From Pseudomonadota bacterium (GTDB lineage: Bacteria > Pseudomonadota > Gammaproteobacteria > Burkholderiales > SG8-39), in the NCBI GenBank assembly GCA_947455195.1, contig CANGMI010000005.1:378609-442608 (forward strand): DNA of 64,000 nt. The letters run 5' to 3'. Of the stretch, positions 32,938 to 42,631 are shown one piece after another. Made by a program: the position numbers and the translations under genes. A model generated the notes under the pieces. The model was given only the letters and a program-made list of their open reading frames with translations, was not told where the DNA came from and searched no databases. How positions within the stretch are numbered: position 1 is the first letter of the stretch; each line of letters opens with the position of its first letter.

Positions 32938-33486
32938 ATGGGATTCGAAGCGAGTGAACGCCCGCGGCGGTTGCCTTGGACCGGTCTCCTCGCCGGTCTG
33001 GTGATGGCGGTCGCCCTCGCCAACCCGGTGCCGACGGCCAGGGCCGCTTCGTCCGCAGCGACGTTCACGGTACGCCAGCTTGCACCCGAGATTGCGCTCA
33101 AGGCCGCGCGTGCGGCCCTCGAGCAGTGTCGTTCGATGGGCGCCCAGGTGAGTGTCGTGGTGGCCGATCGCTCGGGCACGCCGCAGGTGCTGCTGCGTGA
33201 TCGCTTCGCCGGGCAGCACACCATCGAGGCGTCGCGGCAGAAGGCCTGGACCGCAGCGAGCTTTCGGATGTCGACCGCCGCCCTGGCTGCGGAGACCGAG
33301 TCGGGGCGCCCGATGAGTGGTTTGCGAGCCCTCGGGCAGGTGCTCGCCGTGGGTGGTGGGCAGGTCATCGAGGCCGATGGTTCGCTGCTGGGTGCCATCG
33401 GGGTGTCAGGCGCACCCGGTGGTGATGCCGATGATCGTTGCGCCGCGGCGGGGCTTCGTGCGATTGCGGATGACATCGATTTCTAG
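32938..33486 (+). CDS. Heme-binding protein (GlcG/HbpS family), secreted
   Basis: AALEQCRSMGAQVSVVVADRSGTPQVLLRDRFA...GGGQVIEADGSLLGAIGVSGAPGGDADDRCAAAGL; signal peptide; aaggag RBS. Confidence 0.85.
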   Translation: MGFEASERPRRLPWTGLLAGLVMAVALANPVPTARAASSAATFTVRQLAPEIALKAARAALEQCRSMGAQVSVVVADRSGTPQVLLRDRFAGQHTIEASRQKAWTAASFRMSTAALAAETESGRPMSGLRALGQVLAVGGGQVIEADGSLLGAIGVSGAPGGDADDRCAAAGLRAIADDIDF

Positions 33487-33558
33487 CGTTCGAACGCAGC
33501 CTCGGCACCGGCGCATCGATGCGGCCAGGCTTGTCAGCAAGGCAGCAGGGGAGGGGGC

Positions 33559-34896
33559 ATGAAGGATCCGGCAGAACTGGTGGTCGATGCGGTCGATCGC
33601 GGCATCTTCACGGTTGACCGGGCGGTGTTCACGGATCCGGCCATCTTCGAACTGGAGATGCGGCACATCTTCGAACACACCTGGGTCTATCTCGGCCTGG
33701 CCTCTCAGGTAGCTGCGCCCAACGACTATTTCACCACCTTCATCGGGCGCCAGCCCGTGATCGTCATGCGCGATGCCACCGGGCGCCTCGGGGCCTTCAT
33801 GAATACCTGCCGCCACCGAGGCGCCCTGGTCTGTCAGCGCCGCCAGGGCAATGCCCGGTACCACGTGTGCGCTTACCATGGTTGGGCCTACGGTAGTGAT
33901 GGTCGTTCGAAGACCATCAAGGACCTTGACACGGGCGCCTACAGCGAGCACTTCCTGGCTGATGATCACGACCTCGTACCGGTCGCGCGGTTCGGCGAGT
34001 ACCGCGGGTTTCTTTTCGCAAGCCTGAGTGCAGAGGTGCCCAGCCTCGAGATGCATCTGGGCGACATGCGCTTCTTTCTCGATCTTGTGGTCGATCAGGG
34101 GCCCAAGGGCATCGAAGCGGTGCCCGGGTCGTCGAGTTACACCTTCCGGGCCAACTGGAAACTGCAACTCGAGAACGGGATGGATGCCTATCACCTCACC
34201 TCGACGCATCCGAGTTTCATGAACATCGTCGACCGTCGCAACGCGGGCGAGTCGGCCAATCGTCTGAAGTCACTCGATTTTGCGGCCTATCGGGAACGTG
34301 GCGGATTTACCTTCGATCATGGCCACAGCGCGCTCTTCACGCCCAACCCGAACCCGCAGGTGCGCCCGCTCTTTGCGTCGATCGACGAGTTGCGATCGCG
34401 CGTGGGCGAAGCGCGTGCACGGTGGATGCTCAACACGCGCAACATCACCGTGTTTCCGAACCTGCAGATTGCCGAGAATGCATCGCTGCAGTTGCGCGTG
34501 ATGCGGCCGCTCTCCCACGACCTCACCGAGATGACCATCCACTGTCTGGCGCCGGTCGATGAGGCTGATGCAGCGCGCGATTTCCGCCTGCGGCAGTTCG
34601 AGGATTTCTTCAATGCCTCGGGACTGGCCACCCCCGACGACACGACCTGCTACGAGGACTGCCAGAGCGGTTACGGGGCCGGCATCGTTCGCTGGCAGCA
34701 GGGCTATTCGCGCGGGATCATGTCGGTGCAACCTGGCAGTGGTCCGATCGGCGAGTCCATCGGCATCGAGGCGAGGACGCATCAGATGGGAGCGGCCAAG
34801 GTGCAGGACGAGACCATCTTTCACGCCGGGTACCGCGAGTGGGTGCGTCTCATGAAAGCGGGACTCGCCCGCGACGCGGCAGGGGCGACCTCGTGA
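33559..34896 (+). CDS. Aromatic ring-hydroxylating dioxygenase alpha subunit (Rieske)
   Basis: Rieske motifs CRHRGALVCQRRQGNARYHVCAYHGW; mononuclear Fe motif ENGMDAYHLTSTH. Confidence 0.93.
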   Translation: MKDPAELVVDAVDRGIFTVDRAVFTDPAIFELEMRHIFEHTWVYLGLASQVAAPNDYFTTFIGRQPVIVMRDATGRLGAFMNTCRHRGALVCQRRQGNARYHVCAYHGWAYGSDGRSKTIKDLDTGAYSEHFLADDHDLVPVARFGEYRGFLFASLSAEVPSLEMHLGDMRFFLDLVVDQGPKGIEAVPGSSSYTFRANWKLQLENGMDAYHLTSTHPSFMNIVDRRNAGESANRLKSLDFAAYRERGGFTFDHGHSALFTPNPNPQVRPLFASIDELRSRVGEARARWMLNTRNITVFPNLQIAENASLQLRVMRPLSHDLTEMTIHCLAPVDEADAARDFRLRQFEDFFNASGLATPDDTTCYEDCQSGYGAGIVRWQQGYSRGIMSVQPGSGPIGESIGIEARTHQMGAAKVQDETIFHAGYREWVRLMKAGLARDAAGATS

Positions 34897-35423
34897 GCGG
34901 CATCGATCCGGCCCGGGTCCTGTCCGAGGTCAGCGCGTTCCTGCATGACGAGGCGCTCGCGCTCGACGAGAGGCGCTGGTCTGACTGGCTCGACCTGTTC
35001 ACGGTCGATTGCGAATACTGGGTGCCAGCCTGGAAGTCCGAAGATGAGCAGACCAGCAATCCGGGGCGAGAACTCTCGCTCATCTACTACGGTGCGCGTG
35101 CCGGTCTCGAGGACAGGGTCTGGCGTGTCGAGTCGCGGCGTTCGGTGGCATCGGCCGTTTTGCCGCGCACCCAGCACCTCATCAGCAACGTGCGTGTCAC
35201 CGGTTCTCGCGAGATACCGGGTGTCTCGGGCGCCGCTGAGATCGATGTTCGCTGCGAATGGACCGTGCACCAGTATCTGCCCAAGGAGCGTGCGGTCGAA
35301 CTCTTCTTCGGCCGTTACGAGGTCTGTCTGGTGCGTCACCCTGAAGGCTTGCGCATTGCCCGCAAGAAGATCGTGCTGCTCAATGATTACCTGCCGGCAC
35401 GCATCGATTTCTACAGTCTGTAA
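34893..35423 (+). CDS. Aromatic ring-hydroxylating dioxygenase beta subunit
   Basis: VSAFLHDEALALDERRWSDWLDLFTVDCEYWVPAWKSEDEQTSNPGRELSLIYY...RTQHLISNVRV; overlaps alpha stop. Confidence 0.92.
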   Translation: MSGIDPARVLSEVSAFLHDEALALDERRWSDWLDLFTVDCEYWVPAWKSEDEQTSNPGRELSLIYYGARAGLEDRVWRVESRRSVASAVLPRTQHLISNVRVTGSREIPGVSGAAEIDVRCEWTVHQYLPKERAVELFFGRYEVCLVRHPEGLRIARKKIVLLNDYLPARIDFYSL

Positions 35424-35472
35424 TCGCTGCGCCCCGACAGATGAGGCCAGGCGTGGCCCGGAGGAGAAACCA

Positions 35473-36456
35473 TTGAAGGCTTACCGCTCGATCATCGTGA
35501 TGGCGATGGGCATTGCTTCCATCGTGGGGACGTCGATTGCCGTCGCGCAGGCCCCTGCTGAGGCATGGCCCGCGCGGCCGGTACGTATCGTTGCCGGTTT
35601 TCCGCCCGGTGGCAGCACCGACATCATTGCCCGTACCGTGGCGCAGGGGCTGGGCGAAGTCCTGCGGCAGGCTTTCGTGGTCGAAAATCAGCCCGGTGCC
35701 AGTACAGCCATCGCTGCGACCACCGTGGCTCGGGCTGCGCCCGATGGCTACACGCTGCTGGTCGGGGCGAGCAGCACCATGACCATCAACCCGGTACTCT
35801 ATCCCAACCTGGCCTATTCGCCCGAGCGCGATCTGCGGCCTGTCACCATCATGGGGAGCTTCCCGCTGATTCTTGCGGTCAATCCGTCGTTGCCGGTGAA
35901 CAGCGTGCGCGAGCTGATCGACTACAGCCGTCGCCCCGAACGGCAGCTGAACTACAGCACCGCGTCGGTTGCCTTTCAACTGGCGACCGAGATGTTCAAG
36001 CAGATGTCCGGTGCGCAGCTGTATCACGTGCCCTACAAGGGGAGCAGTCAGGCGATGCTGGCCGTGCTCTCGGGGGATGTTCAGGTGGTGATTCTCGACG
36101 GTGCGCCCCTTGTGCCTCACATGCAGTCAGGCCGGTTGCGAGCGCTGGCAGTCACATCGGCCACGCGCTCGCCACTCTATCCATCCCTGCCGACGGTGTC
36201 GGAAGCGGGAGTCCCCGACTATCAGGTCGAACTGTGGATCGGCCTCTTTGCGCCGGCGCGCACGCCCGGCGAGGTCGTGGCGCGTCTGCAAGCCGAGATC
36301 GCGCGCCTGATGCAGCGCACCGAGGTGCGCGAGAAGTTTGCTCGTCTGGGCATCGAGGCTCGAGGCGACTCCGCCGAACAGACTGCCGCCATGATCCGTG
36401 CCGAGGCTGTTCGCTTCGCCGCCATCATCCGGTCGGCTGGCATCAAGCCGGAATGA
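35473..36456 (+). CDS. Bug-family tricarboxylate transporter substrate-binding protein
   Basis: WPARPVRIVAGFPPGGSTDIIARTVAQGL...VENQPGASTAIAATTVARAAPDGYTLLVG; TTG start, gaggag RBS. Confidence 0.92.
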   Translation: MKAYRSIIVMAMGIASIVGTSIAVAQAPAEAWPARPVRIVAGFPPGGSTDIIARTVAQGLGEVLRQAFVVENQPGASTAIAATTVARAAPDGYTLLVGASSTMTINPVLYPNLAYSPERDLRPVTIMGSFPLILAVNPSLPVNSVRELIDYSRRPERQLNYSTASVAFQLATEMFKQMSGAQLYHVPYKGSSQAMLAVLSGDVQVVILDGAPLVPHMQSGRLRALAVTSATRSPLYPSLPTVSEAGVPDYQVELWIGLFAPARTPGEVVARLQAEIARLMQRTEVREKFARLGIEARGDSAEQTAAMIRAEAVRFAAIIRSAGIKPE

Positions 36457-36572
36457 TTTCGTCGGGGTGCCCGGTTTCGAGCCAGAGGTGCATGCGGCCC
36501 GGCTGACGCGGCGACTGCCGGGCGCCAAGCCGGTTCAGCATCCGCAGCCTCTGGTGGCGGGGCGGTGCGGAA

Positions 36573-37637
36573 CTACTGCGGCACGAAGCCGATATCGCGC
36601 ACCAGCTTGCCGTACTTGGCGTGGTCGGCCTTGAGCAGATCGGCGAAATACTCGGGCGTTTCGGTGACGACGAGAAGGCCGGCTGCCTGGAGTTTCTCGG
36701 CCACCGCGGGCAGACGCATGGCGCGATTGATCTCCTCATTGAGTCGCAGCACGATCTCTCGAGGCAGACCCGCCGGGCCCACATAGCCGAACCAGCCGCC
36801 TGACTCCCATCCAGGCAGTACCTCGCTCACGGTGGCGGCGTCCGGCCACAGGGGGGCGCGAGAGCGGTTGGTGATGGCGAGCAGATTGATCCGCCCCGAC
36901 CGTACATGGGGTGCAAGACCGCTGATGCCGTCGATGCCTGCCATCACTTGCCCTCCGGCCAGATCGGTGACGATCTGCGCCGAGCCTTTGTAGGGAACGT
37001 GCGTAAAGGTGAATCCACCGGCAAGACGCAGATGTTCGAAGGCCAGATGGGGAAAGCCCCCCTCGCCGTTGGTGGCTACGGTGAGGCGGTCGGGATTGGC
37101 GCGTGCCCAGGCCAGCATCTCGGGAAAGGTCCTGAACGGGGCGGTGGTGCTGGCCACCAGCGCCTGATAGTTGGTGGTCGAGACCGCGATGAGAGTGAAG
37201 TCGCGCAGCGGGTTGTACGGAACAGTCTTGCTGGTGTGGGGCAGAACGACCATGTTGCCGCCCTGGGCAGCCGCGATCGTGTAGCCGTCTGGCGCTGCGC
37301 GAGCGACCTGCTCGAGCCCCATCATGCCGGAGGCGCCCGGCCGGTTGTCGATGATCACCGGTTGGCCCAGCCGTTCGCTGAGCAGCGGTCCGATGAGCCG
37401 GGTCATGATGTCGGTCGTGTTGCCAGCGGGAAACGGAATGACGACCCGGATGGCGCGGGCGGGCCAGGTCTGGGTCTGGGCCTGGCTCGGGGTGGCTCGA
37501 GCCAGGCACAGACCCAGAATCAGAACCAGCGCGAGCGTCAGAGCGCCGGCTCTCTGCCGGTCCTCACCAGGGTCTGGCGTGCCTCGGAGGGCAAGAACCG
37601 CGACGCCTTCGCGCAGGCGGCTGTCATCGACGCACAC
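36573..37637 (-). CDS. Bug-family tricarboxylate transporter substrate-binding protein
   Basis: WPARAIRVVIPFPAGNTTDIMTRLIGPLLSERLGQPVIIDNRPGASGMMGLEQVARAAPDGYT. Confidence 0.92.
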   Translation of the reverse strand: MCVDDSRLREGVAVLALRGTPDPGEDRQRAGALTLALVLILGLCLARATPSQAQTQTWPARAIRVVIPFPAGNTTDIMTRLIGPLLSERLGQPVIIDNRPGASGMMGLEQVARAAPDGYTIAAAQGGNMVVLPHTSKTVPYNPLRDFTLIAVSTTNYQALVASTTAPFRTFPEMLAWARANPDRLTVATNGEGGFPHLAFEHLRLAGGFTFTHVPYKGSAQIVTDLAGGQVMAGIDGISGLAPHVRSGRINLLAITNRSRAPLWPDAATVSEVLPGWESGGWFGYVGPAGLPREIVLRLNEEINRAMRLPAVAEKLQAAGLLVVTETPEYFADLLKADHAKYGKLVRDIGFVPQ

Positions 37638-37666
37638 GGTTCTCTCCTCGCGGGAATTTGCTGTGC

Positions 37667-38188
37667 TCAGCGCAGCGCCGCCACGCCTGCCTTTGCTGCC
37701 ACTTCGTCCTGTGAGCCGGTGCCGCCCGAACAGCCTACCGCACCGATCACCTTCCCGTCGTCCACCAGGGGGATTCCGCCGCGCGAGGCAATGACGTCAT
37801 CGAGGGTAATGAGGTAGTTCATGCCGTTCTGTACCCCGGCCTCGAGCAGCTTCGTTTCGCGCCGGAACTTCACGGCCGCGCGAGCCTTGTGCAGGGCGAT
37901 GTCGATCGATGCAAGCGCAGCCCCGTCCTGGCGCTGGAACATGACCAGGTTGCTGCCTGCGTCGAACACGGCGCAGTTCAGCTTCCAGGTGCGCCGGGTC
38001 GACTCGGCCAGCGCGGCATGCAGGACGGCTTCGGCGCGGCTGAGCGTGATCGACGGACCGTAGGGGATGTCAAAGGGCATCTTGTCGGGAATCGCATCGA
38101 GCGGATTGGCCTGTTGCGCGAAGCTCGTACCGGCAGCCAGGAGTGTGGTGGCGGTCAGTGTCGCGCCGATGATCGACTGGATGGACAT
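37667..38188 (-). CDS. Heme-binding protein (GlcG/HbpS family), secreted
   Basis: WKLNCAVFDAGSNLVMFQRQDGAALASIDIALHKARAAVKFRRETK...GGIPLVDDGKVIGAVGCSGGTGSQDEVAAKAG. Confidence 0.88.
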   Translation of the reverse strand: MSIQSIIGATLTATTLLAAGTSFAQQANPLDAIPDKMPFDIPYGPSITLSRAEAVLHAALAESTRRTWKLNCAVFDAGSNLVMFQRQDGAALASIDIALHKARAAVKFRRETKLLEAGVQNGMNYLITLDDVIASRGGIPLVDDGKVIGAVGCSGGTGSQDEVAAKAGVAALR

Positions 38189-38404
38189 GCGTGCGTCTCC
38201 CCGATGGGTTGATCTTGTCGTGGTGCCCGGGAGTGCCCCTGGCGCTGGTGGCCTGCAGGCCGGTGCTCAGATTAACGTCAGGCACGGTCTGTTCGCAAAT
38301 GGCCTCGCCGCCTCGAGGCTCCGGGTGGACCAGTGGCCGTCGCGCGATGCTGGTTCAGGCCGGTGCGTGAACGCGCAGCCTGCCTTCGGCGACGGTGAGC
38401 TCGA

Positions 38405-39382
38405 CTATTCGGGTTCGATCCCGGCGGCCTTGACCATCCGGGCCGCATTGGCGAGGCTGCGCTTGAGTTCGGCAGCGAGTTCCTCGGGCGTGCCCGGGGT
38501 CGGAATGAACCCCAGCGCATCGATTCGGTCTCGCAGGTCGGGTGCAGCCAGGGCGCGGTTCACCTCGGCGTTCAGGCGCTCGACGATGTTGCGGGGCAGT
38601 CCGGCCGGCCCGAACCAGGCATTCCAGCCCGGTGGTGGCTCATAGCCGGGTATCTGTTCGCCGACGGTCGGAATGTCGGGCGTTCGCTGAAAGCGTGTCG
38701 TGTTGTTGATGGCGATGATGCGCAGTTTGCCGGCCAGATGATTCTGATGGAGGGTGCCGAATACCCCCCACCCGACGGGCAGCCGATCGGCCATGAGTTC
38801 GACACCCACCTGGTTGGGATCCTTGTAGGGCACATGGGTCATGCGCACGCTGGCCACGCTCTGGAACACTTCGCCGGACAGGTGATGCGTGGTTCCCACG
38901 CCCGAAGTGCCGTAGAAGAGCCTGCCCCCGTCAGCCTTCGCGCGTGCGACCAGATCGGTCATCGAGCGAATGCCCGAGTTGTTGCTGGCTGCGACCGCCA
39001 GCACGGCGTCGCTCATCATGCCGATCGGGGTGAAGTCGCGGATCGGGTCGTAGGGTACGTTCTTCGAGAGCAGCGTGCGGTACACCTGCGAATTCACCGC
39101 GGCGTAGAGGAGGGTGTATCCATCGGGTGCCGCGCGCGCCACGGTGTTGGCTGCGATGGCACCACCGGCGGCCGGCTGGGCGTCGATGACGATGGGCTGA
39201 CCCAGTGCCTGACTCATCTTCTCGGCAATCAGTCTGCCGAGGGCCTCTCCGCCACCACCGATGGCCACCACGGCACGGATGGGCCTGGCCGGGTAGCCTT
39301 GCGCGCCCGCGAGCGAGGGGCCCATGACGGCGCCGGCGATCATCATGCCGACAATGATCGAGGGTGCAATCGGACGATGCAT
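38405..39382 (-). CDS. Bug-family tricarboxylate transporter substrate-binding protein
   Basis: YPARPIRAVVAIGGGGEALGRLIAEKMSQALGQPIVIDAQPAAGGAIAANTVARAAPDGYTLLYA. Confidence 0.92.
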   Translation of the reverse strand: MHRPIAPSIIVGMMIAGAVMGPSLAGAQGYPARPIRAVVAIGGGGEALGRLIAEKMSQALGQPIVIDAQPAAGGAIAANTVARAAPDGYTLLYAAVNSQVYRTLLSKNVPYDPIRDFTPIGMMSDAVLAVAASNNSGIRSMTDLVARAKADGGRLFYGTSGVGTTHHLSGEVFQSVASVRMTHVPYKDPNQVGVELMADRLPVGWGVFGTLHQNHLAGKLRIIAINNTTRFQRTPDIPTVGEQIPGYEPPPGWNAWFGPAGLPRNIVERLNAEVNRALAAPDLRDRIDALGFIPTPGTPEELAAELKRSLANAARMVKAAGIEPE

Positions 39383-39414
39383 CAGTGTCTCCCGAGCGGT
39401 GTGGTGCGAGCGTA

Positions 39415-41091
39415 TCAGGCGCCGCGCACGCGGTCGATGATGGCCAGAGCATCCTTCGGCGCTTCATCGCCGCGCCAGGCGACATGGCCATCGGGCCTCA
39501 CCAATACATGACGGCGTTCGTAGCAGGCGCTGACGGCCGAGTCGTCCAGGACCACGACCTCGAGCGGTACGCCACGGCTTCGTGCTGCCTCCTCGATAGC
39601 GATCGAGCCTGCGTCGCGAGCGGGCATCCTGTCGCTGTCGCGCGCAGCGTCGCGTGCGATGCCCGGCGAACCGCCGCAGGAGACCTCGCCCGAGCCCAGT
39701 TGCAGCAGGGTATAGCCGCGCCCAAACAGGTCGAGTGTCGAGCGGCCGTCGGCCAGTGGCATGTGGGGCGCGCGGGCGCCGGCCCTGGCCGTGGGCGTGT
39801 AATCGGCCGGACCGTCAGGCGGTGGTGTCGTGCCGTCGCTGATGCCGATGGGCGAGTCTTCGTAGCGAAATCCGATCTGCAGCCCGAGCGTGCGAAACAT
39901 CCGGCGGACATGCGCCACCACGGCCTCGCCCACCGTGGCGCGCAAGGCGGCGCCTTCGGGCGTGTCATCCTCGATGGCGTCGAGGCTCTGCTGGAACCGG
40001 GCCTGCCCCTCGTAGAAGCGGGTTGCCATCTCCACATTGCGCGCCCCGGCCGGTTGTCTGTCGGCGTTGTAGCTGCCGAGCAGCCGCGCGCCGCCCCAGC
40101 CCGCCAGCGTGCCGGCGAGTTTCCAGCCCAGGTCGACGGCATCGGCCATGCCTGTATTCATGCCGAGGGCGCCGGTGGGGGATACCTGGTGCACGGCATC
40201 GCCCAGGAGAAACACCCGTTCAGAGGCGTAGCGCTCGGCAACCACGCCGCGGCGCGTCCACTTGCTGGCGGTCAGCCACTCGACCTTCACCGGTCGTGCC
40301 ATCGCTCGCGCGAGGCAGGCGTCACGGTCGATGTCGCCTGCCTCGGTGCCCTCGGGGACGTCGAACAGCAGTCGCCACAATCCACTCGCCGGGTCGATCG
40401 CCCGCACGTTGCCCCACAGTCCGGCGCGATCGATCATCGAGAAGAAGGTGCCGGGTCGTACGCCGAGTTGTGCGAGCAGGTCGGGGGCGCGAAAGAAAAG
40501 GTGCATCGAGTGGCTGAGCGTCTCGCTGCCGAGCAGTTCGATGCCCAGTGCGCGGCGAATGCGACTCGAAGCACCATCGGCACCCGCCAGCCAGGTTGTT
40601 CGAATCACCTGCTGGCTATCATCGGCGAGGTTGGTGACCCGGGCCTCCACTCCCGTTGTCGTTTCGACGAATGATTCGAGGCGGTGCCGCTGCAGGATGC
40701 GCACACCGCTGAAGGATGCCGCACGTGCGCGCAGGATCGGGTCGAACCAGTGCTGCGAGCAGACCTGCAGGTTCATCGGACTGTGAGGGCCGGGCACTTG
40801 TCTGGCCCGCGCCGGTCGTTCGATGCGTCCAAGTTCATGGGCGCCCAGGCGTGTGGCAATCGCCACGTCCATCGGATAGTCGGCTGGGAAGGGGCAGTGC
40901 AGCACATCCTCTGCGATCCCCCAGCGCCGGCAGAATTCCATCGTCCGGATGTTCACCTCGTTCATCCTGGGCGTTGCGATGCTGCCGTCCGACTGATCGA
41001 TGACGATGCAATCCACCCCGCGCCAGCCCAGGTCGAGTGCCAGTGCGAGGCCGACCGGGCCTGCGCCCACGATGAGTACCGGCGTTTCCAT
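39415..41091 (-). CDS. FAD-dependent monooxygenase (aromatic hydroxylase family)
   Basis: PVLIVGAGPVGLALALDLGWRGVDCIVIDQ; WLAGADGASSRIRRALGI; RVFLLGDAVHQVSPTGALGMNTGMADAVDLGWKLA. Confidence 0.94.
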   Translation of the reverse strand: METPVLIVGAGPVGLALALDLGWRGVDCIVIDQSDGSIATPRMNEVNIRTMEFCRRWGIAEDVLHCPFPADYPMDVAIATRLGAHELGRIERPARARQVPGPHSPMNLQVCSQHWFDPILRARAASFSGVRILQRHRLESFVETTTGVEARVTNLADDSQQVIRTTWLAGADGASSRIRRALGIELLGSETLSHSMHLFFRAPDLLAQLGVRPGTFFSMIDRAGLWGNVRAIDPASGLWRLLFDVPEGTEAGDIDRDACLARAMARPVKVEWLTASKWTRRGVVAERYASERVFLLGDAVHQVSPTGALGMNTGMADAVDLGWKLAGTLAGWGGARLLGSYNADRQPAGARNVEMATRFYEGQARFQQSLDAIEDDTPEGAALRATVGEAVVAHVRRMFRTLGLQIGFRYEDSPIGISDGTTPPPDGPADYTPTARAGARAPHMPLADGRSTLDLFGRGYTLLQLGSGEVSCGGSPGIARDAARDSDRMPARDAGSIAIEEAARSRGVPLEVVVLDDSAVSACYERRHVLVRPDGHVAWRGDEAPKDALAIIDRVRGA

Positions 41092-41339
41092 GCGATCTCC
41101 CAGTTGCGCCTGCGTGATGCGCGTGCGCGATTCGCCTGCCCCCTGCGGCGGCGAATAGTCTGGGTGTTTTCCCGAGATTCGCTCGCCCCACCGGGCAGGG
41201 GTGTCACTCTACGTCAATGACCGCCCCGATGGGCCTGGCCGGGTGACCACCGACACCGCTCGGCAGCAGGCGGTTAGAATCCCCAGACGCGACCGCTCAC
41301 ATCCGGGCGGTGTGGGGCGCACGGAGTCACACAGGGAGC

Positions 41340-41642
41340 ATGGACATGGCCAAGGGCTATTGGGTTGGTTGCTACAGTGAAGTGAGGAACCCCGAGGCAC
41401 TCGCCGCCTATGGCAAGCTGGCCTCCCCGGCGATTCAGGCAGCGGGCGGACGGTTTCTGGTGCGCGGCACGCCAGCGCATTGCTATGAGGCCGGGCTCAA
41501 TCAGCGTACGGTCCTGATCGAGTTTGATTCGGTCGCGGCCGCGGTGGCCGCGCACGACAGTCCCGGGTATCAGGCGGCACTTGCGGTGCTGGGCGACGCG
41601 GCCGTCCGTGACATCCGCATCTGCGAAGGTCTGCCCGGCTGA
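41340..41642 (+). CDS. DUF1330 domain-containing protein
   Basis: KGYWVGCYSEVRNPEALAAYGKLASPAIQAAGGRFLVRGTPAHCYEAGLNQRTVLIEFDSVAAAVAAHDSPGYQAAL. Confidence 0.88.
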   Translation: MDMAKGYWVGCYSEVRNPEALAAYGKLASPAIQAAGGRFLVRGTPAHCYEAGLNQRTVLIEFDSVAAAVAAHDSPGYQAALAVLGDAAVRDIRICEGLPG

Positions 41643-41649
41643 TCGCGGC

Positions 41650-41958
41650 GTGGAGATTCCCCGCACCTGGTTGCTCGAGCCCTCAGGCAAGGCCATCACG
41701 CGCGAGTGCCGTTTTGCCGACTTCGGCGAGGCATTCGCGTTCATGACCGAAATGGCACTCTTTTCTGCACAGGTGGACCATCACCCCGAATGGTCGAATG
41801 TGTACAACCGGGTGAACGTTCGCCTCACCACCCATGATGCGGGTGGGCTGTCCGAGCGCGATATCCGCTGGGCGATAGAGGCCGATCGGGTGCTTGCGCG
41901 CCGTGCATGGGGCGCTGATTCGACGCCTGCCCAGGGCGGCATCAACGGTGAACGTTGA
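41650..41958 (+). CDS. 4a-hydroxytetrahydrobiopterin dehydratase (PCD/DCoH family)
   Basis: [55 protein letters not shown]. Confidence 0.92.
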   Translation: MEIPRTWLLEPSGKAITRECRFADFGEAFAFMTEMALFSAQVDHHPEWSNVYNRVNVRLTTHDAGGLSERDIRWAIEADRVLARRAWGADSTPAQGGINGER

Positions 41959-42631
41959 CGCAGGCACGCTCGCGGCCATCAGGCTCACGGTGCAGCTTGC
42001 CGGTCTGACGACGCTCTGTCTGCTGATCATCGCCACGCCGCTCGCCTGGTGGCTTGCGCGTTCCAAATCGCGCTGGCGTGTGCCCGTCGGGGCCCTCGTG
42101 ACCCTGCCCCTCGTGTTGCCGCCGTCCGTGCTGGGCTTCTATCTGCTGCTGGCCCTCGGACCCGAGGGGCCGCTGGGACAGTTGACCCAGGCCCTCGGCT
42201 GGGGCGTGCTCTCGTTTACCTTCACCGGGCTCCTCATCGGGTCGATCTTCTACTCGCTGCCCTTCGCGGTGCAGCCGATGCAGCATGCCTTCGAAGCGAT
42301 GGGTGATCGTCCGATGGAAGTGGCTGCTACCCTGCGCGCACGTCCGGTCGATGCATTCTTCTCGGTTGCCCTGCCGCTGGCGCGCCCCGGCATCGCGACT
42401 GCGGCGATTCTGGGATTTGCCCACACCGTGGGCGAGTTCGGGGTGGTACTGATGATCGGGGGCAACATTCCCGGTCGCACCCGGGTCGTATCCACCGAGA
42501 TCTATGGCCATGTCGAAGCCATGGAGTACGCTCAGGCGCACGTGCTGTCGGCTGGCATGCTCATCTTCTCCTTTGTCGTGCTGCTCGCGCTGGCCCGGAT
42601 ACGCCGGAGTTGGGGGAGGGTGCCCTCGTGA
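41948..42631 (+). CDS. modB: Molybdate ABC transporter permease
   Basis: [25 protein letters not shown]...[31 protein letters not shown]. Confidence 0.92.
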   Translation: MNVDAGTLAAIRLTVQLAGLTTLCLLIIATPLAWWLARSKSRWRVPVGALVTLPLVLPPSVLGFYLLLALGPEGPLGQLTQALGWGVLSFTFTGLLIGSIFYSLPFAVQPMQHAFEAMGDRPMEVAATLRARPVDAFFSVALPLARPGIATAAILGFAHTVGEFGVVLMIGGNIPGRTRVVSTEIYGHVEAMEYAQAHVLSAGMLIFSFVVLLALARIRRSWGRVPS

